Of a DNA stretch of 16,415 bases, positions 16,095-16,415 are shown piece by piece. How positions within the stretch are numbered: position 1 is the first letter of the stretch; every line of letters begins with the position of its first letter. This DNA is from Russula earlei (lineage: Eukaryota; Basidiomycota; Agaricomycetes; Russulales; Russulaceae): NCBI GenBank assembly GCA_025769875.1, contig JAGFNK010001014.1, positions 1 through 16,415 on the forward strand, read 5' to 3'. The position numbers were made by a program, and so were the translations under genes. Under the pieces are notes generated by a model that was not told the origin of the DNA, searched no databases, and saw nothing but the letters and a program-made list of their open reading frames with translations.

Positions 16095-16415
16095 ATGACC
16101 TAGTTGCTCCTGCAACTATGTTATTAGGCTTAGGCATTGTTGGGTATTGTTGGTGAAAGGCCTTTACAGCCTCTTTGGCTTTAATTAGGTTTGACGCGGG
16201 CTCCCAAGTGTTCTCTGCCACGGGGTACCCTTTCCATTGTACTAGGTATTGAATGCCTCTACGTTTGGGGGAATGTCTGGATGCTAAGACTTTGTCCACT
16301 TCATACTGTTCCTCCCCTTCTACTATAGTAGGGGGGGGTTGTTTGAAGTTAGGGCCGTGGGCAGTGGTCTCTTTTAAACGATTTGATCAGGGAATTATGG
16401 AAGACTGGGTGTATC
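16093..16415 (-). pseudogene. gypsy-2 Pol C-terminus with chromodomain, probable 1-nt frameshift
   Basis: The chromodomain frame is open from about 16370 to the stop TAA (16093-16095). It contains the chromodomain signatures EYEV-like EQYEVDKVLASR (16314-16279) and YLVQWKGYPVAENTWEPASN (about 16251-16190), which bind methylated histone tails and steer integration in chromoviruses. Upstream, IHPVFHNSLIK (about 16415-16383) is the usual segment between integrase and chromodomain, but it is in another frame. The switch falls at an A run (plus TTTT, 16372-16375), as if one A had been inserted. The downstream start codon is not a real start; this is the tail of a long polyprotein. If the shift is real, this copy cannot make full-length Pol. 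Confidence 0.85.

Overview
The window is a repeat-dense, gene-poor piece of a filamentous fungal genome, most likely a basidiomycete (Agaricomycetes). Evidence: two Ty3/gypsy elements (one with a Tf1/sushi-type self-priming layout, one with a C-terminal chromodomain), a fungal-type LINE with RNase H and CCHC segments, a Copia fragment, a Tc1-like transposase, and a decayed F-box-like gene of the large family expanded in mushroom-forming fungi. A Boletales-type source is only a guess. No intact host gene, rRNA or tRNA gene was found.

Layout. 1-3648 (minus strand): the 5' part of a Ty3/gypsy element ('gypsy-1') with open gag and pol frames, a candidate -1 frameshift site, a self-priming PBS and its 5' LTR. 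3649-5920: mostly unassigned DNA with a hairpin-rich patch, a possible LTR and a 156-bp tandem duplication. 5921-7530 (minus): an F-box-like pseudogene split by a solo LTR (copy A). 7889-9420: LTR copy B, truncated and split by solo LTR copy C. 9421-9940: an old, 5'-truncated gypsy-1-type LTR in the opposite orientation. 9941-12067: a decayed LINE, split by a solo LTR of a third family (copy F). 12068-13021: LTR copy D. 13022-14230: a Copia 3' end with polypurine tract and LTR start. 14231-15119: 5' half of a Tc1-like element, cut off by LTR copy E. 15120-16415 (minus): LTR E plus polypurine tract plus chromodomain end of pol of 'gypsy-2', which identifies the ~960-bp repeat A-E as gypsy-2 LTRs.

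Main message. The window is a readable stack of nested insertions. Three solo LTRs (A, C, F) are flanked by perfect 5-bp target duplications; for A and F, removing the LTR and one duplication restores the interrupted reading frame. CpG content separates young copies (E, C, F, gypsy-1) from old ones (A, D, the LTR at 9421, the LINE), as expected for methylation-driven C-to-T decay. The most interesting element is gypsy-1: its first predicted 12 transcript bases are exactly complementary to the 12 bases following its LTR, its gag-pol junction carries GGGTTTT just before the gag stop, and its sense strand has no AUG for about 750 nt from the predicted transcript start, although the gag frame is open there. 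How gag translation begins is an open question.
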